Source: an uncultured Bacilli bacterium (GTDB taxonomy: Bacteria > Bacillota_I > Bacilli_A > RF39 > UBA660). From it: a DNA stretch of 64,000 nucleotides. The stretch is from NCBI GenBank assembly GCA_934095865.1, contig CAKOKU010000003.1, forward strand, positions 59,901-123,900, written 5' to 3'. Positions 1 through 9,162 of the stretch are shown piece after piece. Each line of letters opens with the position of its first letter. The stretch's first letter is position 1. Position numbers and translations under genes: made by a program. The notes beneath the pieces were generated by a model that was given only the letters and a program-made list of their open reading frames with translations, searched no databases and was not told the DNA's origin.

Positions 1-1770
1 GGCGATACCATTGAAGCCGCAAAAGTTGGTGATATGGCAGTTACTGATATGAGCGACAATGCTAGTAAAATGGGTACATCAATAGAAAATATCCAAAATG
101 CTTACCAGGGATTTGCTAAACAAAATTATACTATGTTAGATAACTTGAAATTAGGGTATGGTGGAACTAAAACCGAAATGGAGCGTTTGCTTTCTGATGC
201 CGAGAAACTAACTGGTGTTAAATATGATATTAATAATTTAAGCGATGTATATAATGCTATTCATGTTATACAGGGAGAATTAGGAATAACAGGAACAACG
301 GCAAAGGAAGCAATGTTTACTATTTCAGGATCTGCATCAGCAACAAAATCAGCATGGAGTAATTTAATTACTGGAATTGCAGATGATAATGCCGATTTCG
401 ATCAATTAGTAAATAATTTAATTGATTCATTAATTGGAACAGTAGATGAATCTGGTGAGAGAGTTGGAGGACTATTGAATAATATTCTTCCAAGAGTAAG
501 CACTATAATTACAGGTATTAGTGATTTAGTTTTATCTTTTATTAATACCGTATTACCAGAATTGTTGGCTCAAATAGGTCCAATAATCATTCAATTAATC
601 CCACAATTGATGACAACTATAAATACTATAATTTCATCTATTATTACTTATATTTCTACTAATGCCACAAGTATATCAAATACAATTGTTACTATCGTCA
701 CTCAATTAATTACAATAATTGCGAATAATCTTCCAGGGTTTATTACGGCGATAATTCAAATAATCACTGGTCTAGCACAATGTCTTGGGGAGCAATTACC
801 TACATTAATTCCTATTATTATCCAGGGACTTATAGATGCAGTAATGGCTTTACTTGATAACATTGATCTTATAATAGATGCAGGAATACAACTAATTATT
901 GGTTTAGCAGATGGGCTTATCCAGGCTCTTCCAATTTTAATAGAGAAAATTCCTATAATAATTGATAAGCTAATAAATGCAATAGTCAATAATTTACCTA
1001 AAATTATTGAAATAGGAATTGTACTTATTATAAAATTAGCAGCAGGATTAATACAGGCGATTCCACAATTGCTTGCAGCAATTCCTAAAATAATAGGATC
1101 ATTGATAGATGGTGTTAAAAAATGGTATAGTAATATATTTAATTTAGGAAAAGAATTATTAGGCAAATTAATAAGTGGAATAGGTGGTATGCTTGGATCA
1201 TTAGCAAATAAAGCGAAAGAAATAGGTAGTACTGTAATAAATGGTATTAAAAATGTTCCAGGTCAAATGCTAAATTGGGGTAAAGATATGATTAGTGGTC
1301 TTGCAAATGGAATTAAATCTATGGCTAATAAAGTTAAAGATGCAGTTAGTGGTATTGCAAATAAAATCAAAAGTTTCTTGCACTTTTCAAGACCAGATGA
1401 AGGTCCATTGAGAGAATATGAAAGTTGGATGCCAGATATGATCAGCGGATTAACATCTTCATTAAAAAAGGCTAGTCCAGATTTAATTGAAGAAACAAAG
1501 CAAATTGCAAGTTCATTAAATGATGCTATTCATTCGGGTGTATCTACTGATTTGAAATTTGATACAAGCATGTATAATGCTTATTCTAATGAATCAAATA
1601 GACCAACTAATAATATTACTGATACCTCATCATACGATCCAGGACAAGTTGCACCAATTTATCTAAATATCGAAAACTTTAATAATAACAGAGAACAAGA
1701 TATTGAAGATTTATCAGAAGAATTAGAATTTTATAGAATGAAAATCAACTATGGAAAGGGGAATGCTTAA
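1..1770 (+). CDS. Phage tail tape measure protein, C-terminal part (cut by window edge)
   Basis: The reading frame is open from base 1, so the gene begins upstream of the window; the first ATG (34) is internal. The visible 589 residues are rich in Ile, Leu and Asn, with long alternating hydrophobic stretches (about residues 150-400) and repeated Asn-Asn-Leu-Pro and Ile-Pro-Ile-Ile segments, then a Gly/Lys-rich region with repeated short motifs. This is the usual look of the C-terminal half of siphovirus tape measure proteins, which set tail length and line the tail tube. It overlaps the next gene by one base (TAATG) and is followed in order by distal tail and tail-associated genes, which supports the call. 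The family call rests on composition and gene order rather than a catalytic motif. Confidence 0.85.
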   Translation, partial: GDTIEAAKVGDMAVTDMSDNASKMGTSIENIQNAYQGFAKQNYTMLDNLKLGYGGTKTEMERLLSDAEKLTGVKYDINNLSDVYNAIHVIQGELGITGTTAKEAMFTISGSASATKSAWSNLITGIADDNADFDQLVNNLIDSLIGTVDESGERVGGLLNNILPRVSTIITGISDLVLSFINTVLPELLAQIGPIIIQLIPQLMTTINTIISSIITYISTNATSISNTIVTIVTQLITIIANNLPGFITAIIQIITGLAQCLGEQLPTLIPIIIQGLIDAVMALLDNIDLIIDAGIQLIIGLADGLIQALPILIEKIPIIIDKLINAIVNNLPKIIEIGIVLIIKLAAGLIQAIPQLLAAIPKIIGSLIDGVKKWYSNIFNLGKELLGKLISGIGGMLGSLANKAKEIGSTVINGIKNVPGQMLNWGKDMISGLANGIKSMANKVKDAVSGIANKIKSFLHFSRPDEGPLREYESWMPDMISGLTSSLKKASPDLIEETKQIASSLNDAIHSGVSTDLKFDTSMYNAYSNESNRPTNNITDTSSYDPGQVAPIYLNIENFNNNREQDIEDLSEELEFYRMKINYGKGNA

Positions 1771-2459
1771 TGAATTATTTTATATTTATCAAGAATGGTA
1801 AGATGTACGATTCAAGGGACTATGGAATAGGTTGCGGTGGCTTCCCCGATATAGTTATTCCAAGAAAAAGAATAACAATTGAGTCATTACCTGGAAGGAG
1901 TGGATCCTTAACAAGTACAGACGATTGTTATGATAGTTATACAAAAGCCATTGAATGTTACATGGAGGACGATGTATATAAAGATTTATCCTGGTTAAGT
2001 GGTAGTGGCAAGTTAGTATTATCAAATGAGTTAGAACGTGAATATGATGTGACTTTGAAAAATAATATTGAATTATCACAAATTGCTACATATTGGCGAA
2101 ACTTTATTTTAAATTTTGAAGTTCAGCCATTTAAAAAGAGTAGAGATAAAAAGACTCTAATCTATCGAGATAAAGAATTTATGTTTAGAATCGGTGGCAA
2201 TGCGAGAGCATTACCAATTATCTATTTAACAGGTACTGGTGATATTGATTTAACTATTAATGGAAAAACATTTAAAATAAAAAATTTAAAAACTACTATT
2301 ATGATTGATTCCGAGTTACAAGTTGTGATGGAGGGTGAGGAAAATGCTCTTCCTAAAACAAATGGCGACTTTCCAGAATTAATTCCAGGTCTTAATAAAT
2401 TTCAAATTACAGGTAATTTATTAAATATTAAGATCAAATATCAGGAAACTTATTTATGA
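1770..2459 (+). CDS. Distal tail (Dit-like) protein
   Basis: A 229-residue protein directly after the tape measure gene, the standard place for the distal tail protein that joins the tail tube to the baseplate. The N-terminal part has a run of short beta strands and a Pro-Gly-Arg-Ser-Gly segment near residue 43, seen in many Gram-positive siphovirus Dit N-terminal domains. The C-terminal part is beta-rich with an Asp-Ile-Asp-Leu-Thr-Ile-Asn-Gly-Lys segment near residue 156. The start overlaps the previous stop by one base, and the stop overlaps the next start by four bases, so translation is probably coupled. Function is inferred from position and overall resemblance. Confidence 0.8.
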   Translation: MNYFIFIKNGKMYDSRDYGIGCGGFPDIVIPRKRITIESLPGRSGSLTSTDDCYDSYTKAIECYMEDDVYKDLSWLSGSGKLVLSNELEREYDVTLKNNIELSQIATYWRNFILNFEVQPFKKSRDKKTLIYRDKEFMFRIGGNARALPIIYLTGTGDIDLTINGKTFKIKNLKTTIMIDSELQVVMEGEENALPKTNGDFPELIPGLNKFQITGNLLNIKIKYQETYL

Positions 2460-4267
2460 TAAGAATTTATAAAAATGATTGTGATGATTTTAATAATAAT
2501 GGTCTTGGTATTCTATCAGACTTTAAAACATCACCTAAGATTAAAGAATCATTAAATGGTAGTTTTGAATTATCTTTTGATTATGCCTTAAAAGGGCAAA
2601 ATGCTGAATATCTTGTTGTAGATAACGTTATCAAGGCACCATACGATAGCAGTTATCAGTTATTTAGAATCAAAAAAGTAAAACCTACTTTAACAAAGAT
2701 AAATGTATATGCGGTGCATATATTTTATGATTTATCAGAAAACTTTTTAATGGACGTTGCACCAACTAAAAAGACAGGAGTTAATGCTATTGCTTGGCTT
2801 TTAGAAAATGCAATGTTTCCGACAAAGTTTAGTGTAACTGGTGATTTAATTCCAGATAATTCGGCAAGATATGTTCGTAAGAATATTGTCGATGCTATTT
2901 TAGGAGCCGATAACTGTGTTGTTAAAAGATGGGGTGGCGAAATTGAAAGAGATAATTTTAGAATTATCTATCATAAACAAAGAGGCGAAGATAAAGGTGT
3001 TTATATCAAACATGGTAAAAATATCAAAGATATTGAAATATCAATTGATTTCACCTCTGTTATAACTCGTGTAGTCCCACAGGGTGCTAACGAGTTATTA
3101 TTACCAGAATATTATGTCGATTCACCATTGATTAAAACTTATAGAAATCCAATTGTTGCTAAATATGAATTTGGCGATATTAAGGTGGATGAAGATACGA
3201 CAGAAGAACAGGCTTATCAAAAATTAAGAGATGCAGCCAATGAATTATTTACTAAACAGGGAATAGATAAGCCATCAATTAGTGTTAGAGTCAATTGGCT
3301 AGAACTATCTAAAACAGAAGAATATAGGTATAAATATAGTAATTTTGAGTCTGTAAGACTTGGTGATACTGTTACAGTACAAGCATTAGGATATGAATAT
3401 AAAATTCGTGTTATTACAGTTGAATATGATTGCTTATTAAATAGATATACATCTTTTGAAATTGGTGATCCTAAAGCCGATTATGTATCTAATCAAACTC
3501 AAAGTATTACTTATGAGATTCAAAAGAGCACGTCTAGTTTATTAGATCAAGCAAGACAAGCAGCAACGGCTTTGATTAATAACGGATTTGGAGGACATGT
3601 TAGAATCTATCCAGATAGAATTTTAATAATGGATACCGAAGACGAATCAACAGCACGTAATGTTTGGCAATGGAACTTAAATGGATTTGCTCACTCTAAA
3701 ACGGGAATTAACGGCGATTATGGGACCGCAATAACTATTGATGGTCAAATAGTAGCCGATAAAATCACATCAGGAACAATGGATGTTCAAAGAATCAATG
3801 GACTAGCAACAGAACTTGGAAGAATCAATGCTTCAATAGAATTAAATGAGAATAATATTCAAGCATGTGTTAAGGCATCTGATTTCAATCATGATAAGCA
3901 GATATTAAATGAAAATATGGAATTATTAAAGCAACAACAATTAGATCTAGTTGCAACAAGTGAATCATTATCAATCAATATTAGATCATTGGTTGAAAAT
4001 GGTATGAATCGATTAAAGAATACTATGTTTGAAATTACAGATGAAGGTATGAGAATTGCAAATGATCAAGACGAATTCAATGCTTTATATAATAACAAAG
4101 GATCTTATTTATATTCTTATGACAAGTTAGTTGCTAAATATGATAAAGACGGAGGCGAGAGTCCCGTTTTTGCAGTTACAGAAGAATTTAATATGTTAGG
4201 TATTAAATTTGAAAAAGAAATCGAAAATATCGAACAAGTTATTATGGGACATTGGCAAGGATGGTGA
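2456..4267 (+). CDS. Tail-associated (Tal-like) prophage tail protein
   Basis: A 603-residue protein after Dit. The first 350 or so residues resemble the prophage minor structural protein / endopeptidase tail family that forms the tail tip of siphoviruses. I recognise its Tyr-rich beta segments and a Val-Val-Pro-Gln-Gly-Ala segment near residue 202. The remaining part is mostly helical and beta segments, likely a trimeric stalk, ending in Gly-His-Trp-Gln-Gly-Trp. No obvious peptidase active-site pair is visible by eye. It shares four bases with the Dit gene and is followed 6 bases later by the next structural gene. Confidence 0.8.
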   Translation: MIRIYKNDCDDFNNNGLGILSDFKTSPKIKESLNGSFELSFDYALKGQNAEYLVVDNVIKAPYDSSYQLFRIKKVKPTLTKINVYAVHIFYDLSENFLMDVAPTKKTGVNAIAWLLENAMFPTKFSVTGDLIPDNSARYVRKNIVDAILGADNCVVKRWGGEIERDNFRIIYHKQRGEDKGVYIKHGKNIKDIEISIDFTSVITRVVPQGANELLLPEYYVDSPLIKTYRNPIVAKYEFGDIKVDEDTTEEQAYQKLRDAANELFTKQGIDKPSISVRVNWLELSKTEEYRYKYSNFESVRLGDTVTVQALGYEYKIRVITVEYDCLLNRYTSFEIGDPKADYVSNQTQSITYEIQKSTSSLLDQARQAATALINNGFGGHVRIYPDRILIMDTEDESTARNVWQWNLNGFAHSKTGINGDYGTAITIDGQIVADKITSGTMDVQRINGLATELGRINASIELNENNIQACVKASDFNHDKQILNENMELLKQQQLDLVATSESLSINIRSLVENGMNRLKNTMFEITDEGMRIANDQDEFNALYNNKGSYLYSYDKLVAKYDKDGGESPVFAVTEEFNMLGIKFEKEIENIEQVIMGHWQGW

Positions 4268-4273
4268 TAGATA

Positions 4274-5899
4274 GTGAATGGTGGGACAGCAGTATTAGTC
4301 AAAAGCGGTAGATCTAACTATGGTAGTGGATTTAACATTAACTTATATGTTTATCATAAACAAGTCTATCAAGATATAGCCAATAACTACACTAGAGTCG
4401 GTTTAGGAATGTATGTTCAAACACCAGGAACAAATTATACGATTGCATGGACTGATTTTGGTTCTTATATTGGAATTAGTGGTGTCGGAACAAATAATTT
4501 TTCAGCAGGAGTTAACTACCAAGGTGGAACTATTTGGCTTATTACCAATCAGGAATTTAATGTTTATCACAATTCAGATGGTACAAGATGGATAGATATT
4601 ATATGGTCTTGGGGAGTTAATTCATCTTGGGGACAATTCGTTAAACCTAGTGGTAGTTTTGGAACAGGATTAAATAGAATACCAAGAACATCATCAGTAT
4701 CATGTACTGATTTTAATATCGGTAGTGCAGCAACAATAAATATTAATAGAAATTCAAGTTCATTTACTCATACACTTACTTATTCGTTTGGTAATCAATC
4801 AGGAACGATTGCTAATAAAACGGGAGCCACGAGTGTTGGATGGCAAACACCAACATCTTTATTCTCACAAATACCAAATACAACAAGTGGATGGGGAACA
4901 ATAACATGCTATACATATTCAGGTGATACTTTAATAGGTACATCAACTTGTAGATTTAATGCTTATGTTGTTAATAGTAATCCTAGTGTATCAGTATCAA
5001 TAGTTGATGCAAATGCAAAAACGAAGAATTTAACAGGTAATGAAAATAAACTTGTTAAATATTATAGTAATGCAAAAATTACTATAAATGCGACCGCATT
5101 AAACTCATCATCTATCAAAAGTTATTCTATAAAATGTGATGATGGTAAAAATTCTACATCATCATCAGCAACGTTTAATAAAGTTGAAAGTGGTAAGTTT
5201 ACAATTGTGGTAACAGATAGTAGAGGACTATCCACGACTCTAAACGTTTCTAAAACATTGATAGACTACATTAAGTTAGCCTTTACAGACGTAAAAGTTA
5301 AGAGAGAGTCATCTACATCGTCAAAAGTATATTTAACTTATACAGGGCAGTATTTTAGTAAATCATTTGGTGAATTATTAAATACATTATTAGTTCGTTA
5401 TAGAACTAGAATAAAAGATGGAACTTGGAGTGCATATAAAGAATTAAATCCAACAATTAATGATAAAACTTTTTCACAATCCAATTTCTTAATTGGCAGT
5501 GATTTTTCATATCATAATAATTATGAATTTGAAATTGTCGCATCTGATAAATTAATAAGTGATAGTGAAACACTTATTAAAAGAGATATTAAAATGGGTG
5601 AGGGATTATTTGAAATAAGAAAAGAATTATTTGGTATTCATGGAACATTTGAATCCGATTCTAAACCGTTAACTCAAAAGGATCTAAATAGTTGTATTTC
5701 AAGAACATATTTTGCAACATGTATAAAATGTCATAATACACCAAATAATAGCGAATTTGGTTATTTACTTAATATATCGAGAAATGGAACAGATGAAAGA
5801 GAATTGTATAACAAACAATTCTTTTTTGATGGGACATCTAACGATATTTATGTAAGAACTATGAATAATAAGTCCTGGTTAAATTGGATAAAAGTATAG
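4274..5899 (+). CDS. DUF859-like phage minor structural protein
   Basis: A 541-residue protein with a GTG start; an AAGGA sequence lies about 14 bases upstream and no better ATG is close. The N-terminal 170 residues are rich in Trp, Tyr, Gly and Asn, like a galactose-binding or jelly-roll module. The middle carries Ser/Thr-rich beta segments, and the last 60 residues hold a Trp/Asn motif typical of phage tail-tip modules. This matches my memory of the DUF859 structural proteins of streptococcal siphoviruses, which lie between Tal and receptor-binding proteins. It probably builds the baseplate or distal fibre. Confidence 0.7.
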   Translation: MNGGTAVLVKSGRSNYGSGFNINLYVYHKQVYQDIANNYTRVGLGMYVQTPGTNYTIAWTDFGSYIGISGVGTNNFSAGVNYQGGTIWLITNQEFNVYHNSDGTRWIDIIWSWGVNSSWGQFVKPSGSFGTGLNRIPRTSSVSCTDFNIGSAATININRNSSSFTHTLTYSFGNQSGTIANKTGATSVGWQTPTSLFSQIPNTTSGWGTITCYTYSGDTLIGTSTCRFNAYVVNSNPSVSVSIVDANAKTKNLTGNENKLVKYYSNAKITINATALNSSSIKSYSIKCDDGKNSTSSSATFNKVESGKFTIVVTDSRGLSTTLNVSKTLIDYIKLAFTDVKVKRESSTSSKVYLTYTGQYFSKSFGELLNTLLVRYRTRIKDGTWSAYKELNPTINDKTFSQSNFLIGSDFSYHNNYEFEIVASDKLISDSETLIKRDIKMGEGLFEIRKELFGIHGTFESDSKPLTQKDLNSCISRTYFATCIKCHNTPNNSEFGYLLNISRNGTDERELYNKQFFFDGTSNDIYVRTMNNKSWLNWIKV

Positions 5900-5910
5900 G
5901 AGGATAGAAA

Positions 5911-6249
5911 ATGCTTATAGAATTTCCTAGAGGCGATTATAAATCGTTATCGATAACTATTACCGGTTATGTAGGAAAAATTGAGGAGTTGTATTTCACA
6001 GTAAAAGAAAATGCGAATTCAAGTAATGTTATCTTGCAAAAGAAAATTGGTGATGGGATCGAGTATTCAGAAGAAATCAAAAAGTATGTTTTAAAGTTCG
6101 AGCCTGGCGATACAGACAAATTAGAAATGAATAAAATATATGGTTTTGATTTTGAGGTTGTAGCAGAAAAGAAAAAACTAAAGAAAACATTTACAGGGCA
6201 ATTTCATTTAACAAATGAATATACCCATACGAAAGATGAGGTGGAGTAA
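5911..6249 (+). CDS. Small baseplate-like phage structural protein
   Basis: A 112-residue protein with a strong ribosome binding site (AGGAGG, 8 bases before ATG). It begins with Phe-Pro-Arg-Gly-Asp and contains a beta-sandwich-like pattern (Leu-Tyr-Phe-Thr-Val, then Tyr-Gly-Phe-Asp-Phe-Glu-Val). Short proteins of this shape often precede the receptor-binding tail protein in Gram-positive phages and resemble the N-terminal domain of BppU-type baseplate proteins. It abuts the next gene with no spacer. The exact function is unknown. Confidence 0.55.
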   Translation: MLIEFPRGDYKSLSITITGYVGKIEELYFTVKENANSSNVILQKKIGDGIEYSEEIKKYVLKFEPGDTDKLEMNKIYGFDFEVVAEKKKLKKTFTGQFHLTNEYTHTKDEVE

Positions 6250-7947
6250 ATGGAAGATCTTAATTTATCATTCGACGATATAGAGTTTTATAAAGGTACA
6301 AGTTTTTATGTTGCGGGTACTTGGAACAACACAACAAAGTATCATAATAACTCTAGCAGAATCGATGTAGTATCTCATAATGGTAATTCTTACACGGCTT
6401 TAAAGGATAATACAAATATAGAGCCCGGAACAGATGACACAGTATGGCAATTGATGGCAAAAGCTGGTGATGCTGGAACGATTGAGGTTGGGACAGTAGA
6501 AACAGTTGCAGCAGGTCAAAAAGCCACAGTAACAAACGTAGGAACGGCTCATAAAGCAAGATTAAACTTCAAAATACCAAAGGGCGAAGATGGCTCAACA
6601 GAAATTACTAATATCGACGAATTAGAAAATTATGTATATTATGGTGTAAGACGTAGAGTCAATCAAAATAGTTCAAGTGCCTGGGAAAGAACAGGAAGTG
6701 GAATTGGTAAAATAGCAAATGCTACTAAAAATGGCGATGCAGTAGTTAATGACTTTGATAATATTTATCCATGGTCAGATATAATTACTTGTAATGTAGA
6801 TCCAAGCACAAATGAGGTCAAAGCATTTATTGGTGATCCAACCTTTGATTTTACAGGTAATAATGGCGAGGTAATGACACGAATTCCAGAGTTTTATTGG
6901 AAACGTTATGTAAAAGATGGATACGAATATATCAACATTTCAAGACACCATTTAGCAGATTATATTAAAAGTCCAGAATTCTTTGTTGGAAGATATGATG
7001 CAAGTTATGATGGAACATCGTTACATAGTGTTACTGGTCAAGTTCCAGAGGTACTAAGAAATATTGCAGCATTTAGATCTTTGGCAAAAGCAAAAGGTGA
7101 TAAATGGTGTCAAATGGATTATCATTATTTCTTATTGCAAATGCTATATTTAGTAGAATATGCTGATTATAACTCACAAAGTAAACTTGGTAATGGTATT
7201 GTAGGATGTAGAGTTAGTGATGCTGATAAGGCATTAGTTGCAGAGAACAATACAAATAGAATTATTATTAATACAAGTGCTGCTAATAGTTTTATTGTAG
7301 GTCAGCAAGTGAGCATAGGTACAAGTTCAGCATGGAATTGGAGTGTAGCAAAAAATAGAACAATTTTAAGCAAAGAGGCTTACAATAGTGGTGGAATAAC
7401 AGGTACCGCAATAACCTTTGATGGAGATCCAGTAAATATTGCTTTAAATAACGTTTTATGGACGACAGGACAAAAATCAGGGCAATGTGATAGTTTAGGA
7501 ATGAAATCAGGATGCTTGAATAATGATAGTAAACATGCTATAATATATCGTGGAATCGAGAATATATTCGGTAATATATGGCAATTTGTTGATGGTATTA
7601 ATATAAAAGAAAATCAGTCTTATGTATGTACTAATCCAAGTGAATATGTATCTGATACTTTTGCAGCTCCATATAAGGAGTTAGGATATGCAAATTCAAA
7701 CACAAATGGGTATGCGATGTCACTTGGATATGATAAAGAAAATCCTTTATTTGCATTAACAACAGAAGTTGGAGGTGCAAGTTCTACTTATATGACTGAT
7801 TATTATTATCAAAATACTGGGAATAGAATTGCTTTGGTCGGCGGCAATTATGATAATGATGCTACTGGTGCCGGCTTGTGGTCTTGGAATATGAACAATA
7901 CATCTAGTAATACGAATTACAACATCGGGGCTCGTCTACTTATATGA
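6250..7947 (+). CDS. C-type-lectin-like tail protein, probable DGR variable target
   Basis: A 565-residue protein. The N-terminal 115 residues hold a Trp/Tyr/Gly module (with a Ser-Tyr-Thr-Ala-Leu-Lys segment) like those in phage tail fibres and carbohydrate-binding modules, then a Gly/Lys linker. The C-terminal 230 residues look like the formylglycine-enzyme-type C-type lectin fold used by DGR variable proteins: a Phe-Val-Asp-Gly-Ile segment, a Tyr-Tyr-Tyr-Gln-Asn stretch, Val-Gly-Gly-Asn-Tyr, Trp-Ser-Trp-Asn-Met-Asn-Asn and an Ile-Gly-Ala-Arg-Leu end. The final 40 residues are Asn-rich, as expected of a variable repeat. The reverse transcriptase gene follows 156 bases later. The likely role is receptor binding at the tail tip. 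Sequence variation itself cannot be seen in one copy. Confidence 0.8.
   Translation: MEDLNLSFDDIEFYKGTSFYVAGTWNNTTKYHNNSSRIDVVSHNGNSYTALKDNTNIEPGTDDTVWQLMAKAGDAGTIEVGTVETVAAGQKATVTNVGTAHKARLNFKIPKGEDGSTEITNIDELENYVYYGVRRRVNQNSSSAWERTGSGIGKIANATKNGDAVVNDFDNIYPWSDIITCNVDPSTNEVKAFIGDPTFDFTGNNGEVMTRIPEFYWKRYVKDGYEYINISRHHLADYIKSPEFFVGRYDASYDGTSLHSVTGQVPEVLRNIAAFRSLAKAKGDKWCQMDYHYFLLQMLYLVEYADYNSQSKLGNGIVGCRVSDADKALVAENNTNRIIINTSAANSFIVGQQVSIGTSSAWNWSVAKNRTILSKEAYNSGGITGTAITFDGDPVNIALNNVLWTTGQKSGQCDSLGMKSGCLNNDSKHAIIYRGIENIFGNIWQFVDGINIKENQSYVCTNPSEYVSDTFAAPYKELGYANSNTNGYAMSLGYDKENPLFALTTEVGGASSTYMTDYYYQNTGNRIALVGGNYDNDATGAGLWSWNMNNTSSNTNYNIGARLLI
7822..7945 (+). other. Putative DGR variable repeat (VR)
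   Basis: This is the 3' end of the lectin-like gene. Five successive codons at 7846-7860 are AAT, TAT, GAT, AAT, GAT: all of the form NAT and differing only at the first base. That is what adenine-specific mutagenesis of a repeated AAT template would leave. The stretch is followed by many AAT/AAC codons and a GC-richer end near 7925-7938, in the usual place of the initiation-of-mutagenic-homing site. The boundaries are approximate because no template repeat was found for alignment. Confidence 0.55.
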
Positions 7948-8103
7948 AAAAATAAATTTTATTACATGTCATCTTCCTTACCACTTGGTAAAAATTAGTC
8001 GTTCTGGGCTGGGCTAGTAGGTTTATCTCTTGAATATAGAATTTCTCGAAAACTCGGCAGACAAATATAAGAATTCCAGAAATATCAGAGGAAAAGATCA
8101 AAA
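7948..8103 (+). other. Intergenic region, possible DGR RNA spacer with hairpins
   Basis: This is 156 noncoding bases between the lectin-like gene and the reverse transcriptase gene. A small hairpin, TTACC-ACTT-GGTAA (7978-7991), lies 31 bases after the stop codon, in the zone where DGRs often carry a homing hairpin. TTCTGG (8002-8007) can pair with CCAGAA (8076-8081), enclosing a GGGCTGGGC-rich segment. The length is close to that of the structured spacer between template repeat and reverse transcriptase in the Bordetella phage DGR. I saw no VR-like repeat here. AGAGGAAAAG just before 8104 serves as the ribosome binding region of the next gene. Confidence 0.35.
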
Positions 8104-9162
8104 ATGAAAAGAGTAGGTAATATTTACGAAAAAATAATTCAATTAGGAAATATTGAATCAGCAGTAATGCATGCCGCAAAGGGTAAATCAAAAAGAAAAA
8201 ACGTAGAGAAAATATTAGATTCCCCAACTTATTATGCTATGCAAGTTCAAAAGATGCTAAAAGAACACACTTATATTCCATCGCCTTATGTTGAAATGAA
8301 AATACTGGACGGAGCAAGAAAAAAGGAAAGGATTATATATAAGCCTCAATTCTATCCTGATCAAGTAGTACATTGGGCTTTGATGCTTCAACTGGAGCCA
8401 ATACTTATGAAAGGAATGTATGAATTCTGTTGTGCATCAGTTAAAAATAGGGGAATATTGTATGGTAAAAGGCATCTTGATAAGATCCTGGTAGATGATC
8501 GTAAATATACCAAATATTGCTTGAAACTTGATGTAAAAAAGTTTTATCCATCAATTGATAAGACTATATTAAAACAAAAGTTTAGAAAAAAAATAAAAGA
8601 TCGAGAAACATTATGGCTTATTGATTTAATAATTGATAGTTCTGATGAGGGTGTTCCGATTGGAAATTATACATCACAATGGTTTGCTAACTTTTATTTG
8701 AGTGATTTGGATCATTTTATTAAAGAAGAATTAAAAGTTAAATACTATGTTCGTTATATGGACGATATGGTGCTATTTTCTAATAATAAAAAGCAATTGC
8801 ATAAAATAAAATTATCAATCGATGATTTTCTAGCAAAAGAACATTTAAGAATTAAAGAAAACTGGCAATTATTTAAAACAGATAGTCGTCCGTTAGACTT
8901 TTTAGGATATAGATTTTATCGAGGGTATTCTACTTTAAGAAAAAGTAACTTTTTACGAATCAAAAGGCGAGCAAAGAAAATATCGAAAAAGAAAGAACTT
9001 AATTTTCATGATGCGGCATCAATGTTATCCTATTCTGGATGGTTGAAACATTGTAATTCATACAATTATCAGCAAAAATACATTAAGCCGTATATCAATT
9101 ACAATAAATGTAAGGAGGTCGTTAGTAATGAAAGTAAGAAGCGACAGGCTTCCTCAAAATGA
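8104..9162 (+). CDS. DGR-type reverse transcriptase
   Basis: A 352-residue reverse transcriptase. The catalytic motif Tyr-Met-Asp-Asp is near residue 219. The domain 4 motif reads Ile-Gly-Asn-Tyr-Thr-Ser-Gln (about 187-193); the Ser-Gln ending is a hallmark of DGR reverse transcriptases, whereas retrons and group II introns usually have Ser-Pro. Other RT blocks are visible: Lys-Leu-Asp-Val-Lys-Lys-Phe-Tyr-Pro-Ser-Ile near 141 and Leu-Gly-Tyr near 266. No maturase or endonuclease domain follows. The gene lies in the tail module directly after a lectin-fold tail protein, as in phage DGRs. It overlaps the next gene by 35 bases. No avd-like accessory gene is recognisable beside it. Confidence 0.9.
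   Translation: MKRVGNIYEKIIQLGNIESAVMHAAKGKSKRKNVEKILDSPTYYAMQVQKMLKEHTYIPSPYVEMKILDGARKKERIIYKPQFYPDQVVHWALMLQLEPILMKGMYEFCCASVKNRGILYGKRHLDKILVDDRKYTKYCLKLDVKKFYPSIDKTILKQKFRKKIKDRETLWLIDLIIDSSDEGVPIGNYTSQWFANFYLSDLDHFIKEELKVKYYVRYMDDMVLFSNNKKQLHKIKLSIDDFLAKEHLRIKENWQLFKTDSRPLDFLGYRFYRGYSTLRKSNFLRIKRRAKKISKKKELNFHDAASMLSYSGWLKHCNSYNYQQKYIKPYINYNKCKEVVSNESKKRQASSK

Noticed and set aside
756..1166. Minus-strand frame inside the tape measure gene
   Set aside because: Ile/Pro-rich composition is the mirror of the tape measure's repeated codons.
7948..8103. Template repeat of the DGR in the intergenic region
   Set aside because: The GGGCTGGGCTAGTAG stretch resembles the VR end only loosely; no alignment of the rest of the VR is possible, so I did not call a TR.
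8104..9162. Group II intron or retron reverse transcriptase
   Set aside because: Ser-Gln in domain 4, no maturase domain, no intron boundary or msr/msd structure, and position after a lectin-fold tail gene favour a DGR.
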